DNA from: Fimenecus sp052169395
Lineage (GTDB): Bacteria; Bacillota; Clostridia; Oscillospirales; Acutalibacteraceae
Length of the DNA stretch: 64,000 nucleotides
Direction of reading: 5' to 3'
NCBI GenBank assembly: GCA_052169395.1
Contig: JBQNCN010000003.1
Span: forward strand, 1-64,000
Positions 34,290-42,771 of the stretch are shown in pieces. Position 1 is the first letter of the stretch; every line of letters begins with the position of its first letter. A program made the position numbers and the translations under genes. The notes under the pieces were generated by a model. The model did not search any database, was not told the origin of the DNA, and was given only the letters and a program-made list of their open reading frames with translations.

Positions 34290-35060
34290 CTAAATATTTT
34301 TCTGTTTATGTTGTTTGATAAAATACTTAATCATAGATGAAATATGTATTTTTAAAAGCTTTATTTTTTTTGAAGATCCTCCCTCCCAATTATGAATAAC
34401 GGAAGTATTATTGCAGAAAATAATCTTTCCAAAAGGTCTTAATCTATTGCAAAGATCAAAATCTTCAAGATACATAAAAAAGTTCTCATCAAAGCCATTA
34501 ATTTTTTTAAAAAATTCCGTTCGGATAAACATAAATGCCCCTGTAGAAACCTCAATTTCCTCAGGCTTTTCAAACACATGATTTTTCATCGTATATTCAT
34601 CACGATATTTATGAAAAGGCTTTATCAGTCTTGAAAGCCTTCCTAAAAACATGTATTTAAATGAAGGCTTTTTTTTAGGCAAAAATTGTTCAGTTCCGTC
34701 CGCATTTAAAATTTTAGGCGTCGATAGCACACATTCTTTATTTTGCTCCATATATTCAAACAATATTTTAAGAGTATTTTCACAAAAAACTATGTCCGGA
34801 TTTATTACAGCGTGATATTTTGAATCAACATATAAAATTTTATTATGTCCTGCACCAAAACCTCTATTTTCACCTGTTTGAATAAGATTTACATCAGAAA
34901 ATTTTTTAACAACACTTACAGTTTTATCTGTTGAATTATTATCTATAACATAAACCTTAAAATTAAGTCCTTTTGTATATTTAAAAAGACTGTCTAAAAG
35001 CTTTTCTATTGTATCTTCAGCGTTATATACAACTACCGAAATCGTCAAATCATAATTCAA
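34290..35060 (-). CDS. Family 2 glycosyltransferase, rhamnosyltransferase-like
   Basis: 256 residues of GT-A fold: TISVVVYNAEDTIEKLL, VIDNNSTDKTV, ENRGFGAGHNKI, then INPDIVF (DxD-like) and FFMYLEDFDLCNRLR. This pattern is shared by WbbL-type rhamnosyltransferases. It is the last gene of the cell-wall polysaccharide operon and probably adds a sugar, perhaps rhamnose, from dTDP-L-rhamnose made by the upstream Rfb enzymes. The start is TTG at 35060, overlapping the preceding TGA in TTGA. Confidence 0.82.
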   Translation of the reverse strand: MNYDLTISVVVYNAEDTIEKLLDSLFKYTKGLNFKVYVIDNNSTDKTVSVVKKFSDVNLIQTGENRGFGAGHNKILYVDSKYHAVINPDIVFCENTLKILFEYMEQNKECVLSTPKILNADGTEQFLPKKKPSFKYMFLGRLSRLIKPFHKYRDEYTMKNHVFEKPEEIEVSTGAFMFIRTEFFKKINGFDENFFMYLEDFDLCNRLRPFGKIIFCNNTSVIHNWEGGSSKKIKLLKIHISSMIKYFIKQHKQKNI

Positions 35061-35845
35061 AGAAATAAAAACCTCAATGTTTTATATTTTATACAAAGTC
35101 TTACTTTACGCTTTAAAATCACTATTAAATATCTGAAAAAATCATTACAATAATAATATCTTAAATCATTTTTATATATTTTAAATCTTATTGTTTCTTT
35201 TTTCTTATCATAAATATTTGCAGAAAAATTCTGAAAAATTTTATAATTCTTAATTACAAAAAGTTTTTTATTTAAAACTTTCATATCTCTTATAAAATTG
35301 AAATCTACATAATCCATAAAAAAATTTTCATCATAGCGGTAATCATTGAAAACAGATAGCCTTATAGCCATGCAAGAATTTATGGCTACAATATCATCTT
35401 TGCAAACTTCAAAATTTTTCAGTCGACAATTAATACCTTTTTTCATTAAACTCGGGCTCATTATTCCGACTTCATCTATAATTATAGGAACGAAAATATC
35501 ATATTCTGAATTATTTTGAATTATTTCTTTTAATTTTGAAATATAATCCGATGGCACCTCGGTATCATCATCAAAAATACAAAATACCGAATCATCACTT
35601 TTGCCGTTTTCTCTTTCAGAAAATATACTATTAAGAGCACTGTTATATGCTTTTGAAAGACCTGAGTTTCCATTTTGTTTTATATAATATACATTTTCAA
35701 ATTCTTTCAGTCTATTTTCATTTTCGTTCGATATTACAGAATTATCAACAACTATAATCTCAGCCGCTTGATTTTTCAAAGATAAAAAAGCGGAGCTTTT
35801 TAATATATCAACATTATATATAACTATACAACAATAAATTTTCAT
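35057..35845 (-). CDS. Family 2 glycosyltransferase
   Basis: 262 residues, GT2: KIYCCIVIYN at the start, EIIVVDNSV, NGNSGLSKAYNSAL near 60, FDDDTEVPSDY as the metal-binding DxD region near 92, and FFMDYVDFNFIRDM at the acceptor end. A basic C-terminal tail may touch the membrane. The ATG overlaps the preceding stop as ATGA. The donor and acceptor sugars cannot be assigned, but the setting is the rhamnose-polysaccharide operon. Confidence 0.85.
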   Translation of the reverse strand: MKIYCCIVIYNVDILKSSAFLSLKNQAAEIIVVDNSVISNENENRLKEFENVYYIKQNGNSGLSKAYNSALNSIFSERENGKSDDSVFCIFDDDTEVPSDYISKLKEIIQNNSEYDIFVPIIIDEVGIMSPSLMKKGINCRLKNFEVCKDDIVAINSCMAIRLSVFNDYRYDENFFMDYVDFNFIRDMKVLNKKLFVIKNYKIFQNFSANIYDKKKETIRFKIYKNDLRYYYCNDFFRYLIVILKRKVRLCIKYKTLRFLFL

Positions 35846-36537
35846 TTGAAAACCGCTTTAATTATTTCAAAACGCCATTTAAGCATTTGAAAAATTCCAG
35901 AATGATTAAGAACTGTTGAATTTCCACTGTGACGCCGATATTTAATAAGTGTTTTAGGAATAAATTCCACTTTTCCATATTTTTCCGCTATAAGACCTAA
36001 ATACTGATCATGCATAGGAATTTTATTGGGAAATGGCAAACAATAATTCAATAATTCTTTTTTAAATGCCATGCAACAACCTATATAACTGTTTTTTAAA
36101 ATATTTTTTAAAAAACCGCTTTTGCAATTTCTTACTTCAAAATATGAATTTTCTATCGTATTCAAATTTTCATCGGTAATTTTAGCATCGTGAACAACCA
36201 ACAATACATCTTTTTCACTAAACACTTTTAATATTTCAGAAACCTTATTTTTATTCCATACATCATCCTGATCACAAAGAAAGATTATATCCCCTCGACA
36301 ATGTTCAAGTGCATTTTCAAAATTTTTGCAAATACCCTTACCTTTTCCATAAAAAAGCTTGACCCGTTCATCTTTTACCGAAAAAGATTTAATAAGTTCC
36401 TCGGTATTATCAAAAGATGGGTCAAGCGAAATAACAAGCTCTCCGTCCTCTTGCAAGGCAGATAAAACAGAGCTTATCTGCTCTGAAATATAGCGACCGC
36501 CATTACATGCCGCCATTGCAACGGAGACCTTAATCAA
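35842..36537 (-). CDS. Family 2 glycosyltransferase
   Basis: 231 residues, GT2: KVSVAMAACNGGRYISEQISS, GELVISLDPSFD, GICKNFENALE and FLCDQDDVWN, the DxD motif in D-Q-D-D-V-W common to WcaA/rhamnosyl-type enzymes. MHDQYLGLIAEKYG is typical of the acceptor half. Start TTG at 36537 overlaps the rfbC stop; no ribosome site is clear, so it probably depends on translational coupling. Confidence 0.85.
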   Translation of the reverse strand: MIKVSVAMAACNGGRYISEQISSVLSALQEDGELVISLDPSFDNTEELIKSFSVKDERVKLFYGKGKGICKNFENALEHCRGDIIFLCDQDDVWNKNKVSEILKVFSEKDVLLVVHDAKITDENLNTIENSYFEVRNCKSGFLKNILKNSYIGCCMAFKKELLNYCLPFPNKIPMHDQYLGLIAEKYGKVEFIPKTLIKYRRHSGNSTVLNHSGIFQMLKWRFEIIKAVFK

Positions 36538-37097
36538 AATATTTTATTTTTACAATATTCTTTAAATGACTGATGTTTTTTATCCTTATCTGAGAGATTA
36601 ATTTTCATATCAGAACTTATGGGCCATTCTATGCCTACATCAGCATCATTCCACATAATACCGCCTTCTGAAACCGGATCATAATAATTTGTACATTTAT
36701 ATACAAACTCCGCTTCATCCGAAAGCACTAAAAATCCGTGTGCAAATCCCTCCGGAATATAAAACATTTTCTTATTTTCTTCTGAAAGCACAACACCGAA
36801 CCACTTACCAAAAGTTTTGCTCTCGGAACGCAAATCAACGGCAACATCGAAAACTTCACCTTTAACAACTCTTACAAGCTTGCCTTGCGAATTATTTCCC
36901 TGATAGTGAAGTCCTCTAAGCACTCCTTTGGAACTTTTACTTTGATTATCCTGAACAAACTCCATATCAAGACCGTTTGCAGCAAAATCTGAATAACGAT
37001 AAGTTTCCATAAAGTAGCCTCGATTATCACCAAAGCATTTAGGCGTTATAACACAAAGCCCCTCTATATCATTTTTTTCAAAGGTAAAATTACTCAT
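36534..37097 (-). CDS. rfbC: dTDP-4-dehydrorhamnose 3,5-epimerase
   Basis: 187 residues, cupin fold. Converts dTDP-4-keto-6-deoxyglucose to the L-lyxo form. Seen: GDNRGYFMETY, GVLRGLHYQ with the catalytic His, VVKGEVFDVAVDLR, YIPEGFAHGFLVLS. ATGA overlap with rfbB upstream and with the GT2 gene downstream. Confidence 0.95.
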   Translation of the reverse strand: MSNFTFEKNDIEGLCVITPKCFGDNRGYFMETYRYSDFAANGLDMEFVQDNQSKSSKGVLRGLHYQGNNSQGKLVRVVKGEVFDVAVDLRSESKTFGKWFGVVLSEENKKMFYIPEGFAHGFLVLSDEAEFVYKCTNYYDPVSEGGIMWNDADVGIEWPISSDMKINLSDKDKKHQSFKEYCKNKIF

Positions 37098-38155
37098 ACC
37101 TTACCACCATACATTTTTTTATAATAATCCTGATAATTTCCTGAGGTCACATTATCAACCCATTCTTTATTAGCCTGATACCAGTCAAGCGTCATTATAA
37201 TACCCTTTTCAAACATTGTTTCAGGGAACCAGCCAAGTGCATCTTTAATTTTTGTAGGATCTATGCCATAACGCCTATCATGTCCTTTTCTGTCAACAAC
37301 ATGCTTTATAAGCTCTTTATTAACTGTATCATCAATATTTTTATTCACATAATCAATTATGGTTTCAACTATAAATATATTCGGTTTTTCATTATGTCCC
37401 CCGACATTGTAAACCTCACCGTCAACTCCATTGCGGATAACCATATCAATAGCCTTACAGTGATCTTCAACATAGAGCCAATCTCTTACCTGCATTCCAT
37501 CGCCGTAAACAGGAAGAGTTTTATGCATAATAGCATTATGCATTATAAGCGGAATTAGCTTTTCAGGAAATTGGAACGGTCCGTAGTTATTTGAGCATCT
37601 GGTTATATTTACCGGGAATTTATATGTATCATGAAACGCCATAACAAACATATCCGCAGCCGCCTTTGAGCTTGAATAAGGACTATGCGGGCAAAGAGGT
37701 GTCGTTTCCATAAAGTAGCCTGTTTCACCTAATGTTCCATAAACTTCATCAGTAGATACCTGAAGATACTTTACTCCGTCCTTATATTCATCATCCCCAA
37801 CAATCCATGCCTCTTTGGCACACTGAAGCATATTTACCGTACCCTCCACATTTGTCTTAACAAAAATTTCAGGATTTTTTATTGAGCGGTCAACATGACT
37901 TTCAGCGGCAAAATTCACTACATAATCAATTTCATTTTCTTTAAAAATCTTTGAAATAGCTTCTCTGTCACATATATCAGCCTGAACAAAGCTGTATCTC
38001 GGATTATTTTCCACACTTTTTAAATTTTCAAGATTTCCCGCATAGGTAAGCTTGTCTACATTTACAATTTTGACATCATCATATTTATTAAGCATATATA
38101 TGACAAAATTTGATCCGATAAATCCTGCGCCACCTGTTACTAAATAAGTTTTCAT
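37094..38155 (-). CDS. rfbB: dTDP-glucose 4,6-dehydratase
   Basis: 353 residues from the ATG at 38155, which follows GGAGG by 5 bases. Makes dTDP-4-keto-6-deoxy-D-glucose. Rossmann motif VTGGAGFIGSNF near residue 5, VVNFAAESHVDRSI near 80, STDEVYG with the catalytic Thr/Asp/Glu near 130, and the Y-S-S-S-K catalytic pair near 165, NNYGPFQFPEKLIPL after it. Second-to-last Rfb step in operon order. Confidence 0.96.
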   Translation of the reverse strand: MKTYLVTGGAGFIGSNFVIYMLNKYDDVKIVNVDKLTYAGNLENLKSVENNPRYSFVQADICDREAISKIFKENEIDYVVNFAAESHVDRSIKNPEIFVKTNVEGTVNMLQCAKEAWIVGDDEYKDGVKYLQVSTDEVYGTLGETGYFMETTPLCPHSPYSSSKAAADMFVMAFHDTYKFPVNITRCSNNYGPFQFPEKLIPLIMHNAIMHKTLPVYGDGMQVRDWLYVEDHCKAIDMVIRNGVDGEVYNVGGHNEKPNIFIVETIIDYVNKNIDDTVNKELIKHVVDRKGHDRRYGIDPTKIKDALGWFPETMFEKGIIMTLDWYQANKEWVDNVTSGNYQDYYKKMYGGKV

Positions 38156-38166
38156 TATATCCTCCA

Positions 38167-39084
38167 TTATTCGTCATTTTCTCCAAGTTTTGTTATATAA
38201 CTTTCAAGTGCCGGAACCCAATCACGCATTTCATTACCGATTGTACATTTTAACGTTAAATTATTGAGCGATGAATATTTAGGTCTCGGTGCCGTAATTA
38301 CATCGGGATTTCTATTGTTCATTTCAGCATATTCTTCACTTGAAACTCTTTTAATCTTACAAGAAATATGAGAAAACTCCATTATTTTTTCTGCAAAATC
38401 AGCCCAAGAACATTCACCTTCTCCCGTACAGTGATATATACCGTAATTTTCAGTAATCGCCGCCTTTAAAATATGATAGGCCAAATCATTTGCATTTGTA
38501 GGATTTCCTATTTGATCATCAACTACAGAAATTTCAGAATGATTTCTCCCTACTTTTCTCATTGTCTTGACAAAGTTTTTACCAACAAGCCCATAAAGCC
38601 ACGATGTTCTAAAAATAAAATACCTTTTGCACCTTTCAGACACATATTTTTCACCAATAATTTTGGATTTACCATAAACTGTGTTTGGAGCGGTTTCATC
38701 CCATTCTGCACGAGGAATATTACCGTCTCCTCTGAAAACATAGTCAGTTGAAACATGTACAAATTTTGCTCCGATTTCATCTGCCACAAAAGCAAGGTTT
38801 GCGGGACCAAAAGCGTTAACCTTCATTGCTCCCTCAAAGTTTCTCTCACATCCGTCAACATTTGTCATTGCAGCACAGTTAATTATAAGGTCAGGTCTTT
38901 CTTTTCCTACAAAAGCTTTTACTGCATCAATATCGGTTATATCAAGGCTGTCTACATCAACCGCTGCAATTTCCGCATTATCATACTGATCGGAAATCAC
39001 TCCTATATCCGCTTTTTTATTTTTTAATATATCCTGAATCTCATTTCCAAGCTGCCCATAGGAGCCTGTAATCATTATTTTCAC
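38167..39084 (-). CDS. rfbD: dTDP-4-dehydrorhamnose reductase
   Basis: 305 residues; forms dTDP-L-rhamnose. Rossmann motif ITGSYGQLGNEI near residue 5, INCAAMTNVDGCE near 78, VSTDYVFRGDG near 108, and YGKSKIIGE with the catalytic Tyr/Lys near 132. The start is GTG at 39084, sharing one base with the rfbA stop, with GGAGAAAG in front. Confidence 0.94.
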   Translation of the reverse strand: MKIMITGSYGQLGNEIQDILKNKKADIGVISDQYDNAEIAAVDVDSLDITDIDAVKAFVGKERPDLIINCAAMTNVDGCERNFEGAMKVNAFGPANLAFVADEIGAKFVHVSTDYVFRGDGNIPRAEWDETAPNTVYGKSKIIGEKYVSERCKRYFIFRTSWLYGLVGKNFVKTMRKVGRNHSEISVVDDQIGNPTNANDLAYHILKAAITENYGIYHCTGEGECSWADFAEKIMEFSHISCKIKRVSSEEYAEMNNRNPDVITAPRPKYSSLNNLTLKCTIGNEMRDWVPALESYITKLGENDE

Positions 39085-39953
39085 TAATCTTTCTCCGCAA
39101 TTTTAAATAAATACTGGCCGTACTCCGTCTTTTTAAGCTCTTCAGCTCTCTTTAAAAGTTTTTCTCTATCAATAAATCCGTTATTATAAGCAATCTCTTC
39201 AAGACAAGCCACATAAAGACCTTGTCTTGTTTGAACAGCCTCAATAAAGTTTGCAGCATCAAGCATAGCCCTGTGAGTGCCGGTATCAAGCCAAGCCATC
39301 CCTCTGCCGAAAAGTTCAACCTTAAGAGTTCCTCTTTTTAAATACTCATTATTTATAGAAGTTATTTCAATTTCACCTCTTGCAGAAGGTTTTACATTCT
39401 CTGCAATTTCAACAACATCATTATCATAAAAATAAAGCCCTGGAACTGCATAATTTGACTTGGGATGTTCGGGTTTTTCTTCAATTGAAAGCACATTCAT
39501 ATCCTTATCATACTCTACCACACCGAATGCTGTAGGATCGGATACATGATATCCAAAAATTGTTGCACCTTTTTCTTTTGCTGCCGCATTGGCAAGACGT
39601 TCTGAAAATCCGTATCCATAAAAAATATTATCACCAAGTACAAGACAAACATTATCTTTGCCGATAAAATCTTTACCAACAATAAAAGCATCTGCAAGAC
39701 CTCGCGGTTTTTCTTGAACAGCATAGCTTATTTCCATGCCTAGATATTTACCGTCTCCAAAAAGCTCTTCGTAGAACGGAAGATCACGCGGTGTTGAAAT
39801 AATAAGCACTTCTTTAATTTTTGCTAACATAAGGGTGCTCATCGGATAATAAATCATAGGTTTATCATAAACCGTTAAAATCTGTTTTGACACCGCAAGC
39901 GTCGATGGATAAAGTCTTGTACCTGCGCCTCCTGCTAAAATTATACCTTTCAT
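39084..39953 (-). CDS. rfbA: Glucose-1-phosphate thymidylyltransferase
   Basis: 289 residues; makes dTDP-glucose from dTTP and glucose-1-phosphate. Nucleotide-binding LAGGAGTRLYPST near residue 5, MIYYPMSTLMLAKI, VLGDNIFYG near 105, EEKPEHPKSNYAVPGLYFYD and GRGMAWLDTGTH. First of the four Rfb genes, GGAGG site upstream. Follows the LCP gene by 24 bases. Confidence 0.96.
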   Translation of the reverse strand: MKGIILAGGAGTRLYPSTLAVSKQILTVYDKPMIYYPMSTLMLAKIKEVLIISTPRDLPFYEELFGDGKYLGMEISYAVQEKPRGLADAFIVGKDFIGKDNVCLVLGDNIFYGYGFSERLANAAAKEKGATIFGYHVSDPTAFGVVEYDKDMNVLSIEEKPEHPKSNYAVPGLYFYDNDVVEIAENVKPSARGEIEITSINNEYLKRGTLKVELFGRGMAWLDTGTHRAMLDAANFIEAVQTRQGLYVACLEEIAYNNGFIDREKLLKRAEELKKTEYGQYLFKIAEKD

Positions 39954-39977
39954 ATTTCCTCCAAAAAGGTTTAATAC

Positions 39978-41372
39978 TTAATTATTTTCATCTGACACTT
40001 TTGTTGAAAAAGCATTAGTTGTTTCTTTTGCAGTAAGTTTTTCCGTCAATTTTTCTGTTTGTTTTTCCGTTTGTTTTTCTGTTGACTTATTCTCTTCAGT
40101 ATTTTTCGGCTTATCTGCCGTGTTTTTTTTCGTTTGCCCGTTCCTATTGCTTTCCGGTAAAGTTTTTTTTGTCACAGACTTAGAATCTACATTTTTTGAA
40201 TTTGAATTACCGCTGTTATAATTATTCCAAGAATTATTATTACTATAATCCGGAAGTTTTCCATAAAGAAATGCATTTATTTCCTTTGCGGCTTTCTTCA
40301 AATCATATCGCCAAACCCATGCGCCGTCATATATTCCGCCTATAGGATTTATATTTTCACTCGGAACATTAAAAGTTTCCATTTTTATATCATTATATGT
40401 AACCATTGGTGCAAGTTGTAAAATTTCGGTTGGTGTAAGAGATGTTTCACAAAATTTCATCATAGCATTTACTGTGCTGACATAATCTTTAGGCTTTATT
40501 TGTTTAAGCTTAACAAGACAAGCTTCAATAACTTTTCTTTGTCTTGCAGTCCTATGGTCATCTCCGTCAAGATATCGAATACGTGCATACCACGATGCCT
40601 GACCGCCTGTCAAATGCACACAACCAGATGATAAGGGATTTGGAAAGTACTGCGCTTCTTCAGGTGTCATCATACTGTGACTGTTAAGATAATCACGCTC
40701 TTTTTCAGTTATTTCCACATCTATTCCACCAAGACTGTCAATCATTGATGCCAACTTAAAGAAATTTATAGTAGCATAATCGGTTATATTAAGTCCGAAG
40801 TTTTTATTTATAGTCTTAATTGCAAGCTGTGCACCGCCGAACATATATGCATGCGTTATTTTTTGTGACTTATGCCCGTCAATTGGAACATAAGAATCTC
40901 TCATTATTGAAACAAGCTTTACAGTATGCGCACTTTTATTTATAGAGGCAATCATAATAGTATCCGAGCGACCTTCAAAGGAATTTTCTTCCCTTGTATC
41001 AACACCGAAAAGAGCTATATTTTTCACACCCGGATCGCCGTAATCAACATTTTCTTCTATGCCTAAATCACTATGATCAATCTTTGCATTTTTTGAAAAT
41101 TTACGTAAAATTGTATGAACGGCAATTCCGCCTGAAATGGCAAAAATAAGAACTAATGAAACAACGGCAATGACCACTTTTTTTGCCTTAATATTTTTTT
41201 TGCCCAACCTTATATAACTTTTCTTTTTGCTTTTAGCTTCAATATTTCTTAAATATTTTGAATCTTCATATGAAATATCAAATTGAATATTTTTTGATTG
41301 TCTTTTAACCTTTCTTTCCTGAAGTGCTCTTTGACAAACTTTGAAAAAAGAAACTCTTTTAGATTTCTTCAT
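39978..41372 (-). CDS. LCP family glycopolymer ligase (LytR-CpsA-Psr)
   Basis: 464 residues: basic cytoplasmic tail, one membrane segment near 65-90, then the LCP domain (about 105-335) with the signature region IALFGVDTRE, SDTIMIASI, SIMRDSYVPI, RYLDGDDHRTARQRKVI. LCP enzymes attach polysaccharides to peptidoglycan, which fits the rhamnose operon it leads. The C-terminus is a Thr/Lys/Glu/Asn-rich disordered tail with a TEKQ/TEKL repeat. Confidence 0.9.
   Translation of the reverse strand: MKKSKRVSFFKVCQRALQERKVKRQSKNIQFDISYEDSKYLRNIEAKSKKKSYIRLGKKNIKAKKVVIAVVSLVLIFAISGGIAVHTILRKFSKNAKIDHSDLGIEENVDYGDPGVKNIALFGVDTREENSFEGRSDTIMIASINKSAHTVKLVSIMRDSYVPIDGHKSQKITHAYMFGGAQLAIKTINKNFGLNITDYATINFFKLASMIDSLGGIDVEITEKERDYLNSHSMMTPEEAQYFPNPLSSGCVHLTGGQASWYARIRYLDGDDHRTARQRKVIEACLVKLKQIKPKDYVSTVNAMMKFCETSLTPTEILQLAPMVTYNDIKMETFNVPSENINPIGGIYDGAWVWRYDLKKAAKEINAFLYGKLPDYSNNNSWNNYNSGNSNSKNVDSKSVTKKTLPESNRNGQTKKNTADKPKNTEENKSTEKQTEKQTEKLTEKLTAKETTNAFSTKVSDENN
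40032..40082 (-). repeat. 12-bp tandem repeat in the LCP tail
   Basis: Encodes TEKQ-TEKQ-TEKL-TEKL-T, residues 431-447. A short imperfect 12-base unit read four times; slippage could change copy number. The effect would be on tail length only. Confidence 0.7.
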
Positions 41373-41410
41373 AAATACCGTCCATAAACACTCTAATATA
41401 TATTGTTTAT

Positions 41411-41439
41411 ATTATAAAACAAACATATATTTAAGTCAA
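41411..41439 (-). promoter_or_regulatory. Promoter of the rhamnose-polysaccharide operon
   Basis: Minus-strand -35 TTGACT (41439-41434), 17-bp spacer, -10 TATAAT (41416-41411). Confidence 0.7.
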
Positions 41440-41456
41440 TTAACCATATAAATCAT

Positions 41457-41484
41457 AAAAAAGAACCCTTTCGGGCTCTTTTTT
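41457..41484. terminator. Terminator after the M28 peptidase gene
   Basis: Hairpin AAGA-CCC/GGG-TCTT with one mismatch, TTTC loop, and A/T-tracts on both sides; acts on the minus strand for the peptidase gene. Confidence 0.7.
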
Positions 41485-41490
41485 AATTAT

Positions 41491-42735
41491 TTAATCAAGT
41501 TCACCATTATCAATTTTTTCAAGCACCTTAACTGAAACGGCATAGCAATCTGCAAGTCCGTCTTTATTCATATTATCATAAGTATCTCTTCTTGTATGAT
41601 AATAATCCTCCAATTTATGATTAAGACCTGTAATTCCGGTTGAAGTAAAACCAGCTTGATTAAACGCGGCATTATCAGTAGCGCCTCCAAGTGGCGGAAC
41701 CCACCCTTTAATACACTTGATGCCAAGTTCCTTTGCAGAATTTACAAAAAGATCAGTTAATCGCTTATCCGATTTTACAGTTCCGTTTAAATCACGATAA
41801 TTTGCCATAAGATATTTAGGATCATGAATTGTATCATAAGAAAAAATATAAGTAGGGACATCATCAAATTCACCTTTATGTGCTTCACACCAAGCTTTAG
41901 CACCTCTAAGCCCGGCTTCTTCGGAACCACAAAGAATACAGCCAATTTCAGTATTTTCGAGTTTAATATTTTCATCTTTTAAAACTTTAATAATTGACAT
42001 ACCTATGTAGCAACCGGAAAGATTATCATTTGCACCATCAACAACTCTCTTTCTGTTCCACATAAAATACATACCAAACCAAAACGGTAAGAAAAGCATT
42101 CCCCACAAAGCAAGTTTTATGAGTATGTTTGAAGTGTTCATTTCACCGATGGAAAACATACCATATTTTACAATTGCAATTATTTCAAGTACCATATAAT
42201 AAACCGTTCCCAATGCGGAAATCACCATATGTCCTTCAAATCCCACTCCACCAAGAGCATAGTTTACAGGCCATTCCCACGCCGCATCGATATGTCCGTT
42301 AAAAAAGACTCTCCTTTTAACTTCACCCGTGCAACTTTTGATAGCTGTAACATTATGACCGGTCTTTTCAGGGAACATCCAATCTATCAGTTTTTTATAA
42401 ATTCCAAATTCCAAAAGTGCAACAATCCAACCCGCAATCATTAAAATCAACGCAAAAAGTGGAAGTTTAAAGAAAAAGCATGCCACTCCGATAAACATAA
42501 GAGTAAAAGTAATCCACATCCATCCATAAAATGAATAGGGATTTTCCTTAAAACTTTCTACTTCAACTTTTTCACATCCATAGTTTTCAAGAGTTTCTGC
42601 CATATATTCGGCACCCTGTTGTTCTCCTTTTGTACCGGGAGACCTTTTTTCAAAATTCTTAATAATGTGTGTAATTTCATCGACCATATAGTCGGCAGCC
42701 CACGATTTTTTGTTTAAAATATTTTTTAAATCCAT
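41491..42735 (-). CDS. M28 family metallopeptidase with membrane segments
   Basis: 414 residues from the ATG at 42735, chosen for GGAGAAG 5 bases upstream. N-terminal part to about 80, two membrane segments (about 80-130), a second hydrophobic pair near 190-240, and an M28 zinc peptidase pattern: FFNGHIDAAWEW with the first metal-binding His/Asp, GANDNLSGCYIG with the second Asp, CGSEEAGLRGA with the Glu pair, TDNAAFNQAGF near 365 and a final His (YYHTRRDTYDN). Membrane segments inside the peptidase domain are unusual. Substrate unknown. Downstream of an MFS gene by 36 bases. Confidence 0.75.
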   Translation of the reverse strand: MDLKNILNKKSWAADYMVDEITHIIKNFEKRSPGTKGEQQGAEYMAETLENYGCEKVEVESFKENPYSFYGWMWITFTLMFIGVACFFFKLPLFALILMIAGWIVALLEFGIYKKLIDWMFPEKTGHNVTAIKSCTGEVKRRVFFNGHIDAAWEWPVNYALGGVGFEGHMVISALGTVYYMVLEIIAIVKYGMFSIGEMNTSNILIKLALWGMLFLPFWFGMYFMWNRKRVVDGANDNLSGCYIGMSIIKVLKDENIKLENTEIGCILCGSEEAGLRGAKAWCEAHKGEFDDVPTYIFSYDTIHDPKYLMANYRDLNGTVKSDKRLTDLFVNSAKELGIKCIKGWVPPLGGATDNAAFNQAGFTSTGITGLNHKLEDYYHTRRDTYDNMNKDGLADCYAVSVKVLEKIDNGELD

Positions 42736-42771
42736 AAATCTTCTCCTTATAAAACTCAATTTATTACCAAT

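Noticed and set aside
40032..40082. Short repeat considered as a CRISPR-like array
   Set aside because: The units are directly adjacent without spacers and are in frame within the LCP gene.
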